From: a virus | Length of the DNA: 23,521 nt | Direction: 5' to 3' (one strand) | IMG/VR virus record: IMGVR_UViG_3300042549_000629 | Location: 1-23,521 of that record | Shown here: piece by piece, positions 9,284 to 16,769 of the stretch | Position numbering within the stretch: the first letter of the stretch is position 1 | Layout of the letters: the number at the start of each line of letters is the position of its first letter | Program-made: the position numbers and the translations under genes | The notes under the pieces: generated by a model | What the model was told of the DNA's origin: nothing | Seen by the model: the letters and a program-made list of their open reading frames with translations, nothing else | Database searches by the model: none

Positions 9284-9526
9284 TTATGATTTCCTTACAA
9301 GTTTAAGCAATTCTTCTTCGCTTAGTTGTGGCATAGTATTTTTACCGTCTGCCTTATCCTGCTGATGTCGTTCCCAAGTCATAGACACATCATAGACCAT
9401 TAAATCAAATGTTGTGGCACGACTCGACACTTCACTTGGCAGCAGTCCATAGTGTTTAGCCAATGCCCCAATGGTAATCAATTTTACTGATTGCCAGTCT
9501 GAGCTGTCGATGGCTTGGTCTTTGAC
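9284..9526 (-). CDS. Tail assembly chaperone T extension, made by -1 frameshift
   Basis: Reached by slipping back one base at GGGAAAG (9532-9526) in the upstream chaperone gene. The extension is 80 residues, running VKDQAIDSSDWQSVKL and then ITIGALAKHYGLLPSEVSSR, and ends at TAA 9284-9286. An independent reading would have to start at a TTG (9481) with no clear ribosome binding site, which argues for expression only as a fusion. In lambda the GT fusion binds both the tape measure and the tail tube protein during tail assembly and is absent from the virion (established). The next gene starts one base after the stop. The fused product would be 179 aa. Confidence 0.85.
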   Translation of the reverse strand, partial: VKDQAIDSSDWQSVKLITIGALAKHYGLLPSEVSSRATTFDLMVYDVSMTWERHQQDKADGKNTMPQLSEEELLKLVRKS

Positions 9527-9822
9527 TTTCCCAAGTTTTCATTGATCTTAATCAAGGCCTCAAATACAATATCAATGGGTAGCATTTCTTCATCACCAAT
9601 AACTGGCTTGCCATCCACACTGACAATAATCTTTCTCATTAACGCATTTAGTTGTGTGCCGCTCTGATCTTGCTGAGCACGATAAAAGTCAAAGTATGTA
9701 TGGATATCAACACTATCATACATATAAAACTCAATAGGTTCCCCATACTCTTTGACGATCTTTTCATCATCGAGAACCATTTTTAGTAATTCGGGTTTTT
9801 TTGCTACTTTTGCGATGTCCAT
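9484..9822 (-). CDS. Tail assembly chaperone, G-like
   Basis: A 112-aa protein just upstream of the tape measure module, starting MDIAKVAKKPELLKMVLDDE, with charged helical texture throughout. It occupies the lambda G position. Codons 97-99 are TTG GGA AAG, which places the heptamer G GGA AAG in the correct X XXY YYZ phase at 9532-9526. This is the same heptamer used for lambda G to GT frameshifting (established for lambda). Without slipping, translation ends 13 codons later at TAA 9484. The start lies in GGAAAATAAGATATGG, three bases after the stop of the 56-aa gene. Confidence 0.85.
   Translation of the reverse strand: MDIAKVAKKPELLKMVLDDEKIVKEYGEPIEFYMYDSVDIHTYFDFYRAQQDQSGTQLNALMRKIIVSVDGKPVIGDEEMLPIDIVFEALIKINENLGKSKTKPSTAQTGNQ
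9526..9532 (-). promoter_or_regulatory. Programmed -1 ribosomal frameshift site GGGAAAG
   Basis: On the minus strand the heptamer reads G GGA AAG in the zero frame of the chaperone gene. It is followed by an open -1 frame that runs straight into the downstream ORF. The zero-frame stop lies about 40 bases further on, giving the overlap expected of G/GT systems. I did not find an obvious strong pseudoknot immediately downstream by eye. Confidence 0.85.
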
Positions 9823-9825
9823 ATC

Positions 9826-9996
9826 TTATTTTCCAATCTTATCTTTTAGGTAATGAATAGCACTTAGAACGAAACGCAGTCTTGCGTCTGTTTGTTCTAA
9901 ATCTTTACGAGCGCATTTTAGTTCAGAGATTGTTTTGGCAGCTTCAGCTTCCATGCTCTTTAAAATATCGTGCAGCTCTAACTTATCAAAAATCAT
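9826..9996 (-). CDS. Small coiled-coil protein (56 aa), unknown
   Basis: Reads MIFDKLELHDILKSMEAEAA and onward to AIHYLKDKIGK. It has an excellent ribosome binding site (AGGAGGT, about 6 bases before ATG at 9994-9996). It is almost entirely charged helix with a heptad pattern, suggesting a small coiled coil. It lies between the tail tube gene with its terminator and the chaperone pair, with CTAAATA 24 bases before its start, so it may be the first gene of a separate tail transcript. A role in tail assembly is inferred from position. No family recognised. Confidence 0.78.
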   Translation of the reverse strand: MIFDKLELHDILKSMEAEAAKTISELKCARKDLEQTDARLRFVLSAIHYLKDKIGK

Positions 9997-10019
9997 ATCT
10001 ACCTCCTAAGGTGATACTT

Positions 10020-10026
10020 TATTTAG
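10020..10026 (-). promoter_or_regulatory. CTAAATA late-promoter-like motif before 56-aa gene and chaperones
   Basis: The minus strand reads GACTAAATAAAGT just after the tail tube terminator and 24 bases before the next start codon, well placed for a -10-type late promoter. It matches the same motif at other gene boundaries. Function not demonstrated. Confidence 0.45.
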
Positions 10027-10030
10027 TCAT

Positions 10031-10060
10031 AAAAAAAAGAGGACCCTGAGATCCTCTTTT
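10031..10060 (-). terminator. Rho-independent terminator after tail tube gene
   Basis: AAAAGAGGA and TCCTCTTTT form a 9-bp stem (10035-10043 with 10052-10060) around an 8-base loop, and the minus strand continues into eight T residues. It lies 21 bases after the tail tube gene stop. Partial termination here would give an excess of head and tube mRNA over tail assembly mRNA, as particle stoichiometry demands. Confidence 0.85.
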
Positions 10061-10081
10061 GCTTGTTCAACTTGTGATTGA

Positions 10082-10636
10082 TTAAGCGATAGCTGCCAAT
10101 GTATAGTCACCGTTGACTTCAATTGTAACAGGCGATACCCAAACTGGGCTATCAGCAGACACTTTTGGTGCCAAGCTAGATACGAAACCATTGCCCATGA
10201 TCAAGTAGTTGTCAGGAGTTTGACTTATAGTTGCACCCGATGGAGCAACCATAAATGCCACCTGAATGCGGTTGTTACTGTAACCAAAAATACCACCAGT
10301 TGCAATAGTTGTGTTGGTGCCTGGAGTTGTTCCGAAGAACAATGCTGGATCCAATACAAAGTTGCCGCTTAGGCTGTTTGTAGAAACAGTGGTGATAACG
10401 CTCTCACCTTGTTGGCTCAATGTTTTCCAACGGAATGAACCGTTAGCGTTGTTGATGGTTACGTCTTGTAACCCGGTTAATTCGATTGCACCGCTTACTA
10501 ATGTTAGAGCACCTGTGCCAGCATCAACGGCAGAGTAGAAATCACTACCTGTCAATGTTGCGTGAGCAGTTGCATCATACTTAATAAGAACAAGTTTAAC
10601 CCAATTTTGTTGTGTTGTTGCGTTAATATACGCCAT
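10082..10636 (-). CDS. Major tail (tube) protein
   Basis: A 184-aa beta-rich protein starting MAYINATTQQNWVKLVLIKY and ending VTIEVNGDYTLAAIA. It is followed by a strong terminator and lies between the tail completion protein and the chaperone genes, which is the usual tail tube position. Many Thr/Ser/Gly/Asn residues, no cysteines and no membrane segments fit a hexameric tube subunit. The start follows AAGGAAAC. No C-terminal Ig-like extension is present. Assigned by position and composition; the family is too diverse for motif proof. Confidence 0.78.
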   Translation of the reverse strand: MAYINATTQQNWVKLVLIKYDATAHATLTGSDFYSAVDAGTGALTLVSGAIELTGLQDVTINNANGSFRWKTLSQQGESVITTVSTNSLSGNFVLDPALFFGTTPGTNTTIATGGIFGYSNNRIQVAFMVAPSGATISQTPDNYLIMGNGFVSSLAPKVSADSPVWVSPVTIEVNGDYTLAAIA

Positions 10637-10646
10637 GTTCGTTTCC

Positions 10647-11039
10647 TTAATTGATTGTTGAGAATCTATACTCGAAAGTATAAATCATGACATCTTTGTC
10701 AATCTCAGTAGAGTAGTCAAATTCTTTTCTAAAAACATTTGACATGCTACTCATATCTTTTGCATTCTTAATAATTACCAATGCTGATTCTAAATCAGCG
10801 GGTTTATTCTTAGCATCTACAGCAAGATATCCATTTACTGTGGTAGTTGTTCTAGCAAGGTCCAGAGCTCCTAACGTTTCAACAAATGCTTCTTGCGAAG
10901 TCTGTGGTTCATCAAGATAAACACGTTTCATATTCTGACGATATAGCACAATATCGCCTTGCGCCCAGGGCAACTCGCTAGCACATTTGATTGTGCCAGA
11001 CAAGTTTGCTGAGAGATAGGCCAATAGTTCTGTTCTCAT
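10647..11039 (-). CDS. Tail completion/terminator protein
   Basis: A 130-aa protein between the connector and the tail tube protein, the usual place of the lambda U / SPP1 gp17-type tail terminator. It begins MRTELLAYLSANL, has a mixed alpha/beta texture and ends MIYTFEYRFSTIN, an edge-strand-like end common in this group. The start ATG overlaps the upstream TGA (ATGA), so translation is coupled to the connector. It would cap the tube and dock it to the head. Assignment by order and size. Confidence 0.7.
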   Translation of the reverse strand: MRTELLAYLSANLSGTIKCASELPWAQGDIVLYRQNMKRVYLDEPQTSQEAFVETLGALDLARTTTTVNGYLAVDAKNKPADLESALVIIKNAKDMSSMSNVFRKEFDYSTEIDKDVMIYTFEYRFSTIN

Positions 11040-11542
11040 CGAATACGCACCAGGTTCAGCTTGACAGGTTGTTTTTCTGTGGTTTCAATTACATTGTCAC
11101 CATCAAAATCATACCAGTCACCTGCTTCAATTAACTCACGGAATAGTGCAGAATTCTTTTCTGTATAAAACAGAATCTTCTGACGTTCTGCACTAGCCTC
11201 ATTGCCAAAATCTGCAACTTTAGGAAGAATGTATTCCTCCATTGCTTGATATACACATAAATCTGTGAAATCATTTTGGCGACTCTTAATTAACAAAGCA
11301 TTAACTTCTGGAACTCGACGCACATCGTTGTTTAAGCCTGGATTGCGCTTGAATTGGTAATCTCTCCACCAATCTGTAGCACGGATCTTAGACAGGATAC
11401 GTTGACTAGTGCGAATCAACATATCCTCAACGGTAGCATCATCAAGCCCCTCGTTAGCTTCAAATAGGCGCTGATCACGATCAACTACATCTTGATAGGT
11501 GGCAAAACTTCTAAAAGTTGCACCAGAAATAATGAAAGTCAT
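11036..11542 (-). CDS. Head-tail connector / adaptor protein
   Basis: A 168-aa, mostly helical, acidic protein that follows the capsid gene. It contains DDATVEDMLIRTSQRILSKI and DWWRDYQFKRN near residues 39-68, and FTDLCVYQAMEEYILPKVAD. Helical adaptors of HK97 gp6 / SPP1 gp15 type occupy this place beneath the portal (family knowledge). AAGGAG stands about 9 bases before ATG at 11540-11542. The 4-base overlap with the tail completion gene supports a joint role at the neck. Confidence 0.72.
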   Translation of the reverse strand: MTFIISGATFRSFATYQDVVDRDQRLFEANEGLDDATVEDMLIRTSQRILSKIRATDWWRDYQFKRNPGLNNDVRRVPEVNALLIKSRQNDFTDLCVYQAMEEYILPKVADFGNEASAERQKILFYTEKNSALFRELIEAGDWYDFDGDNVIETTEKQPVKLNLVRIR

Positions 11543-11561
11543 CGTGATTGCTCCTTAACTA

Positions 11562-12386
11562 TTAAGCTGCGTCAACTAGCTTGACACCGCGAGCAGCGTC
11601 AACAATGCCAACACCAGCGTGCAAGCTGGCAACAATGTCGTTACCAACAGCGGCTGCACGGCGAGCAACTTCAAGATCAACGTTCTTGAACATAGCGATA
11701 CGGAATGCATCAACACCAAAGATTGCACCTTTGAAACCAGTCACGCCAGAAACAGCGGCTGTTGCAAATGCGCTTTGGTAGAAACGAACACCACCAATTT
11801 GACCAATGAAACCGTTCAACAGGGCTTCGTTTTGTGCGTTAGAACCAGCGTAGGCTTGTGAGCCAACAACTTTCATCAGTTCAGCAGCAGCAGCAGCACC
11901 AAGGATGCCATACAACTGACCTGTTTCACCAGCACCGCGGATCTGAGCAACTGCGTCAAAAATTGCGTTAACTGTCAATGTGCCTGTGTCAGCACTAGAT
12001 GTCAAGCCACTCATAGCGGCAACACAGTCTTTGTCGAATGCTGCACTAACTGCATTACCCAACACACGGCCCAATTCGTTAGGGTCAATACCACCCAGGT
12101 CACGAACAACGTCACGAGCAGCGTAGATGTTGCTGGTGATTACTTTGTTTGTGCTAGTGATACCTAAAGCGTTGAAGTCATCAGCGTCGTGAGAGGCGCT
12201 TGTCAACTTTTGTGCTGTTACAGCGCCCATTAGTGGCAACTGTGCTGCGATGGAACCTGCAGGAACCTGAATTTGTGGAATCATTAAACCACCCAAGAAC
12301 AATGAAGATTCTTGTGCGGCGTAAACTGCTGCTGCTTTGGTGTTAACCATGAAGCCAGCTAAGTCATATGCTGTATTGAAAGCCAT
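11562..12386 (-). CDS. Major capsid protein
   Basis: A 274-aa Ala/Gly/Val-rich protein right after the scaffold gene, starting MAFNTAYDLAGFMVNTKAAA. Segments such as VRDLGGIDPNELGRVLGNAV (long spine helix-like) and the C-terminal VGNDIVASLHAGVGIVDAAR look like a compact HK97-fold coat protein. There is no long N-terminal delta region and no protease gene nearby, so assembly probably relies on the separate scaffold, without maturation cleavage. The start has a modest binding site (AAAGG). It should be among the most abundant proteins made. The fold call is by context and texture. Confidence 0.85.
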   Translation of the reverse strand: MAFNTAYDLAGFMVNTKAAAVYAAQESSLFLGGLMIPQIQVPAGSIAAQLPLMGAVTAQKLTSASHDADDFNALGITSTNKVITSNIYAARDVVRDLGGIDPNELGRVLGNAVSAAFDKDCVAAMSGLTSSADTGTLTVNAIFDAVAQIRGAGETGQLYGILGAAAAAELMKVVGSQAYAGSNAQNEALLNGFIGQIGGVRFYQSAFATAAVSGVTGFKGAIFGVDAFRIAMFKNVDLEVARRAAAVGNDIVASLHAGVGIVDAARGVKLVDAA

Positions 12387-12403
12387 TTTATTTTACCTTT
12401 AAA

Positions 12404-13078
12404 TTAGATGCGGCCGTTGCGTCTTGCTTCGGCATAAATTTTGCGATGCTCGGGACGAGTCAAATCCAATGACTTCAAATCAATGGCACCAGTGCCGCTG
12501 TTGTTTACATTGCTTTGCGTATTTGTGGTAGCGGGTGTTGCTGAAGTAAAGTGCGGATTGGCATCCAAGAACTCTTTGACATATTTGTCCACGCTTAGTG
12601 GAGATCCTGAGTCGTCATACCTGACGCTACCGGTTTTGGTGTCAATCACTTCTACTTCACCTTCAGCATTCAATCTTACAGCTGGTTTAAGCAACTGCTT
12701 GACCTGCTCAGGATTCACGCTACGATACTGCGAAGCCAAACTCAACAGTGGTTGTTCCACTTTGAACTCACGAATAATCGCGTCTCGTTTCTGAATTTCA
12801 GCATCCTTCTTGGAGCCAAATTCACTCATCACTCGATCAAATTCGCCACGCTTGAGTGCAGTCTCTTGCTCACGTTGTTGGTGAGTGGTCAGCACATTAC
12901 GGATAACTTCTGGATCGCCTAAGTCTTCATATGGCTTCAGCAATTTCTTGCTTAGGCTGGACTTCATACGTGCCATCATGTCATCAACTTCGCGTTGTGA
13001 ATAAGATTTGTCTACCTGAGTTGTAGTTTCAGTTGAGACCTCAGTAGTCTCAGCATTGCCAATGTTTGTATCGCTCAT
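12404..13078 (-). CDS. Capsid scaffold protein
   Basis: A 224-aa, highly charged helical protein directly before the major capsid gene. It has a low-complexity Thr/Glu N-terminus, a coiled-coil middle (SYSQREVDDMMARMKSSLSK to about residue 110) and a basic C-terminal end (LDLTRPEHRKIYAEARRNGR) like the capsid-binding tail of scaffold proteins. No protease motif is seen. AAGGAGG lies 11 bases before ATG. The CTAAATA motif and a small hairpin precede it. It would direct procapsid assembly and be released before packaging. Confidence 0.85.
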   Translation of the reverse strand: MSDTNIGNAETTEVSTETTTQVDKSYSQREVDDMMARMKSSLSKKLLKPYEDLGDPEVIRNVLTTHQQREQETALKRGEFDRVMSEFGSKKDAEIQKRDAIIREFKVEQPLLSLASQYRSVNPEQVKQLLKPAVRLNAEGEVEVIDTKTGSVRYDDSGSPLSVDKYVKEFLDANPHFTSATPATTNTQSNVNNSGTGAIDLKSLDLTRPEHRKIYAEARRNGRI

Positions 13079-13111
13079 TGTAAGCTCGCCTCCTTGGGGA
13101 GTGGGTTAAGG

Positions 13112-13130
13112 TGATATCTCTATGATATCA
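13112..13130 (-). promoter_or_regulatory. Small hairpin in scaffold/capsid leader
   Basis: TGATATC and GATATCA make a 7-bp stem around TCTAT in the 61-base gap between portal and scaffold. It lies between the CTAAATA motif and the ribosome binding site, so it would be near the 5' end of a transcript made there and could protect the capsid mRNA. Confidence 0.4.
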
Positions 13131-13136
13131 GTAATC

Positions 13137-13143
13137 TATTTAG
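13137..13143 (-). promoter_or_regulatory. CTAAATA late-promoter-like motif before scaffold/capsid
   Basis: The minus strand reads GACTAAATAGATT, overlapping the portal stop codon and 59 bases before the scaffold start. It matches motifs at 10020, 14685, 17138, 17239 and 21091. Confidence 0.42.
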
Positions 13144-14660
13144 TCCTGATCTGCTGCGTTGGTTCCGTTATTGCTTAAATTCAACAGATCTTGTTTGGCT
13201 GCTGTAATGTCAGCTTGTGAGATTTCAGCATGTATTACTAAGATTTCTGCATCTGTGTAACCTTCCATGATCATAGTTTGAATATGAGCACTACGATCAG
13301 ACACAGTGGTCACTGGATGCGCTTCCAACTCAGCTACTACAGTTTCTTCTAAGTCTAGATCCAACAGTTCAGCAATTTCATGCTCAATGGCTGTTCTAAA
13401 TGCAGGCGTAGCAACTGTGCCGTATGCACGTAACTTTTGGTCTAATTCGTTGTCTGTGTCACGCACTGCAAAACTGTCTGGATATTTGATTTCGCCTGTC
13501 CAGATTTGACCTTGATACTCAGCAAACAGTTTCCATAGTTGTTCTTCAGCCAATTCAATGTTGTCAGCTTGTTCGCTTAGACGTGCATTTAGCAATTGAA
13601 ACTCTACTTCCCGGCTGACGCCACTCATCACTTGTGATTCTGTTGCACGGATGCTGCCTGTGTTGGCCATTTTGTCAATACTGCTGACCAGGTTAGTGAT
13701 AGCTGTGTAAACTGAACTTACTTCTTGTCCTGTAAACTCTAGCACGTATGGCTTGAGAGCAGGATCTAAGTTTTGTGGCATGTGAATTAGCGCACCAGCA
13801 CCAGAACCCACGTTGGTATCAGCTGTGGCCACCAAGCTAGGGTGTGAGCCTAAACGAATGCCTTGTTCTGCTTCACTGGTTAAATTGTAAATCAGACGCT
13901 GTGTGTCAGCAATGTCATTCACTGTGCTAAGACCTAATCCACGAACGCTTGATGTGTGTGCATACAAGCAAACAGCTGGCACACGGCCCAATCCGTTAAG
14001 TTCTTCAAGACGGTCAGTAATGGTTTCACCTTCGTGATTCACAGTAGTTGTAACAACAGTTGTAGGTGTCCATTCTTTGATAACACTGACACTACCGTTT
14101 GAATCTTCTACATATTTTAGATAGCTGAGTTCATAACTGCCATTAAGTTTGCGTGTCCATTTCCAATCAGTAACCACTAGTGGAGTCATCATGTTTAAAT
14201 ATGGACGCACGCCTGCTGCAATTTCATCTGCTCTTGTAATAGCACCTACATCTGGCTTGCTCATTACAATCCAGGTATGTCCAAAAATGTTGGCGTAAAT
14301 TGCTGCCTGCTTCATGAACGCATCTAAGTCACGTCCTTCCCAATCGCAGTCTTTTAAGAAGTCTCCCACAGTGATTTCAGATTCTAAGCTGCCCAAGTCA
14401 CGTGTAGGGTTCACTCTAAACAAAAAGCTGATGTAAGTGGCAATGATACTGCGCACTTGATTGTCTAGCGGTGTAATTTGTAGACGTGCAGCGTATTCAG
14501 CTTCTGTCTCCAATTGATAGCGAGTTAGGTAGCTGCCATTCTGATACTGCATGCCGCCCATGTAACTATCTAACAGAAACGCCCATCTTGCACGATGTCT
14601 ATTATAGATTGTGTTGCTGCCTGCTGCGCTGGCATAGTCAGTAGAAATTATTTGATCCAT
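13140..14660 (-). CDS. Portal protein
   Basis: A 506-aa protein between the large terminase and the scaffold. Typical portal features include an N-terminal Tyr/Arg-rich region (YNRHRARWAFLLDSYMGG), TPLDNQVRSIIATYISFLFR at about 82-101, a central beta/alpha wing, SVYTAITNLVSSIDKMANTG before the crown, and a long C-terminal helical, acidic tail (EEQLWKLFAEYQGQ). Twelve copies form the vertex through which DNA passes (family knowledge). The start follows AAAGGACCC; CTAAATA lies 25 bases before the start, overlapping the terminase stop. Confidence 0.92.
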   Translation of the reverse strand: MDQIISTDYASAAGSNTIYNRHRARWAFLLDSYMGGMQYQNGSYLTRYQLETEAEYAARLQITPLDNQVRSIIATYISFLFRVNPTRDLGSLESEITVGDFLKDCDWEGRDLDAFMKQAAIYANIFGHTWIVMSKPDVGAITRADEIAAGVRPYLNMMTPLVVTDWKWTRKLNGSYELSYLKYVEDSNGSVSVIKEWTPTTVVTTTVNHEGETITDRLEELNGLGRVPAVCLYAHTSSVRGLGLSTVNDIADTQRLIYNLTSEAEQGIRLGSHPSLVATADTNVGSGAGALIHMPQNLDPALKPYVLEFTGQEVSSVYTAITNLVSSIDKMANTGSIRATESQVMSGVSREVEFQLLNARLSEQADNIELAEEQLWKLFAEYQGQIWTGEIKYPDSFAVRDTDNELDQKLRAYGTVATPAFRTAIEHEIAELLDLDLEETVVAELEAHPVTTVSDRSAHIQTMIMEGYTDAEILVIHAEISQADITAAKQDLLNLSNNGTNAADQD

Positions 14661-14683
14661 AATATGGGTCCTTTTATATTGTT

Positions 14684-15922
14684 TTATTTAGCAAGGCTGT
14701 GTCCAAATCTTTGTGGCGCACTTGCTGCTACAGTTTTGTTGATTGGATATAAGAATTGCAACATATATGTCAGCGCATCGCATCCGTGGTCAAATCCAGA
14801 GTTCTTATCTGGAGTCATTGTGTCTGGCTTGTAGGCCCAGTTCTTTAAACAAGCAATAGTTTTCTTACAGCTGGGATCAATGTAGAAACGAGTGCTACCA
14901 TCCTCACGCAGAAAGAACAAACTGTTGCCACTGTTGATACGATCACGCACTAACGGATGCTGGCGGTGATATCGTGTTTGAAAGCCTGCTATCTCTAGTA
15001 ACTTGATGTCAGTGTTGCCACCAGCACTACTTTTACGTTGCACACCAGCTGGGTCTGGAAATACCACAATAGGATTGGCAGGATAGCGACTACGTATCTC
15101 AGAGATGATCTCTGTGGTGTTTGAATTCTCAAGGTAGATCTCATCATAAATCTCAACGCCATTTGGTATTTGTCGACCCAACACTACACTCATTGGCGTA
15201 ACGTTAAAGTCCATGCCCACCAATATGGGTTCATTTGGACCAGGCTTGCGCACTTCACGAATGTTGTGTGAGCCAAAGTCTCCAAAAATAACTCCAGCAA
15301 AGTTTTCCCAGTTTGCTAGATATTCTTGACTAAACACTTTGGGACTAAGATCCTGTCGTGCTTGTTCAATTTCTTCCTCATCAACAAAGCCACCTTCGGC
15401 TGTGCTGTAACTAAAACTGGCCCAATTCTTTTTAGTTAAATGATTGTCATACAAGTCACGTGCAGCTTGATTGCCTGCTTTAGGTGTGCCGGTGAACAGT
15501 GCATGTCCTTTCTTGTCACTGAGTGCAGGACGAATAATCTGATGAAAGATCTCGTCTAAATCAATGTCACAAAACTCATCTATACACACAAAGTCTAGGC
15601 TTTCACCACGCAAGTTATCACCTTGCTCTGCACTTTTTAAACAGATCAAGCTGTTGTTCTTAAGAATTATACTGAGTTCACTTTCATTGGTTGACAGAAT
15701 CCAATTGAGTTTGCTCAGTTTCTTTTTTAACTTGGTCCACACTAAGCTCTTAATCTGTTGACGGCTATTGGCCAGCATCCACACAATACTGTTGGGTTTA
15801 CTTGCAAAGCGACATACTTCACGCATGGCCAGGAATGTTTTGCCACCACGACGCCCAGCCAGCACAACTCTAAAGCGGCTTTTGCTTTCTGCGATTAATT
15901 GTTGCTTTACACTAAGAGCCAT
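14684..15922 (-). CDS. terL: Terminase large subunit
   Basis: A 412-aa protein with a complete two-domain terminase. Walker A is GRRGGKT at 23-29, Walker B FVCIDE at 111-116 and the coupling motif FTGTP at 143-147. The RNase H-like nuclease begins ILVGMDFNVTP with Asp 238, followed by VVFPDPAG near 295 and a late DHGCDALTY motif near 385. The ATPase drives DNA into the procapsid and the nuclease cuts concatemers. The length is near the lower end of the family. The ATG overlaps the stop of the upstream small gene (TAATG). The small terminase lies two genes upstream. Confidence 0.96.
   Translation of the reverse strand: MALSVKQQLIAESKSRFRVVLAGRRGGKTFLAMREVCRFASKPNSIVWMLANSRQQIKSLVWTKLKKKLSKLNWILSTNESELSIILKNNSLICLKSAEQGDNLRGESLDFVCIDEFCDIDLDEIFHQIIRPALSDKKGHALFTGTPKAGNQAARDLYDNHLTKKNWASFSYSTAEGGFVDEEEIEQARQDLSPKVFSQEYLANWENFAGVIFGDFGSHNIREVRKPGPNEPILVGMDFNVTPMSVVLGRQIPNGVEIYDEIYLENSNTTEIISEIRSRYPANPIVVFPDPAGVQRKSSAGGNTDIKLLEIAGFQTRYHRQHPLVRDRINSGNSLFFLREDGSTRFYIDPSCKKTIACLKNWAYKPDTMTPDKNSGFDHGCDALTYMLQFLYPINKTVAASAPQRFGHSLAK
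14685..14691 (-). promoter_or_regulatory. CTAAATA late-promoter-like motif before portal
   Basis: The minus strand reads TTGCTAAATAAAAC across the terminase stop codon, 25 bases before the portal start. Same motif and similar spacing as at 10020 and 17138. Confidence 0.4.
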
Positions 15923-16131
15923 TACTCAGCAGCGTTGTTTATAATAGAGTTTGCAACAAAAATTGCTATTTGACTATCCAACCGCATACATGAAATGCAT
16001 TCAGCTGCTGTATTTTCTTGTTCAACGCTGTAGGCAATGCCAGACTCGGCTAATGCAGTTACGGCAGCATCAGAGTGTAGTTCACAGTAAACAGCTGGGT
16101 TTGCGTCAGGTGTATAAATTACGTTTTTCAT
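15922..16131 (-). CDS. Small unknown protein before large terminase (69 aa)
   Basis: The start is placed at ATG 16129-16131 (MKNVIYTPDANPAVYCEL) because AAGGAAC precedes it at good distance. A longer reading from 16161 lacks a binding site. The protein is small, mildly acidic, Ala-rich, with four cysteines in all, including a CISC motif (ECISCMRLDSQIAIFVANSI), which could bind metal but is not a recognised domain. Its TAA overlaps the large terminase ATG, so it is translationally coupled to packaging. Function unknown. Confidence 0.65.
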   Translation of the reverse strand: MKNVIYTPDANPAVYCELHSDAAVTALAESGIAYSVEQENTAAECISCMRLDSQIAIFVANSIINNAAE

Positions 16132-16141
16132 CAGAGTTCCT

Positions 16142-16348
16142 TTATCTGCACAAGCAGTCATTGATGTAATCAGCCAACAGCATCAGTTCAGCTGGCGTCA
16201 TAAAATAGCTGAGATTGCGTGTTTCGGCGCCGCGTAGTCCTTGATCCACAGTGACAAACTTTAGCTGCACAAGATCTGGCTCAAGCCAGGTTACTTGTGC
16301 GTTTAGCTGGTAAGTTTCATTATTCTGTATCTTCATTGGTGGTTTCAT
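16142..16348 (-). CDS. Small unknown protein (68 aa)
   Basis: Starts MKPPMKIQNNETYQLNAQVT and overlaps the 3' end of the small terminase gene by 29 bases. A second possible ATG is at 16336. It contains beta-strand-like VTWLEPDLVQLKFVTVDQ and a C-terminal helix TPAELMLLADYINDCL. Its stop codon sits within the ribosome binding region of the next gene. It belongs to the packaging operon by position. No family recognised. Confidence 0.6.
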   Translation of the reverse strand: MKPPMKIQNNETYQLNAQVTWLEPDLVQLKFVTVDQGLRGAETRNLSYFMTPAELMLLADYINDCLCR

Positions 16349-16769
16349 TCAAATCTTCTTCATCTTCTACAACATCATCCATTTCATCAGTCCAGGGTAG
16401 CGCACGAACTTCATCACTGGCAGAACCAGCATCGTTTTGTTGTAATATATTTTTGCCCAGCCAAATCAGCATGGTGGGATTGCCATCTAGTGCTACTCTG
16501 AGTTGTGCTTGACGTAAACTAGTTTTAAGGTTGTATCGGCCTTTTGCAAGAAAATCCGCAAAATGGCGCCGCAGCGTGTCTTCTTTGACACCAAAATAGT
16601 TTGCTATTTCTCTATCAGTGCAGCCTAAACTGGCTTGATGCTCTACTTCATCAGGTGGCACTGCAATCTTGTTGCGACCAACCACAATGCCCAGCTTGAC
16701 AATCTCAACAGTGTGTCCAGTTTGTGGTCCAGGTTTATTGTAGGGTTTATCGTTTGACTCTGCGTTCAT
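16320..16769 (-). CDS. terS: Terminase small subunit
   Basis: A 149-aa protein with a helix-turn-helix at about residues 50-73 (CTDREIANYFGVKEDTLRRH), a helical central domain with RQAQLRVALDGNPTMLIWLG and a strongly acidic C-terminus (DEMDDVVEDEEDL), the layout of DNA-recognising small terminases. It should bind the packaging start site and bring in the large subunit. The ATG at 16767-16769 is preferred; a TTG at 16793 would add eight residues. It overlaps the upstream metallopeptidase-like gene by 23 bases, indicating coupled expression. Confidence 0.88.
   Translation of the reverse strand: MNAESNDKPYNKPGPQTGHTVEIVKLGIVVGRNKIAVPPDEVEHQASLGCTDREIANYFGVKEDTLRRHFADFLAKGRYNLKTSLRQAQLRVALDGNPTMLIWLGKNILQQNDAGSASDEVRALPWTDEMDDVVEDEEDLNETTNEDTE

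Noticed and set aside
9284-9481. 65-aa ORF as an independent gene
   Set aside because: It begins at a TTG without a binding site and is better explained as the 3' part of the frameshifted chaperone fusion.
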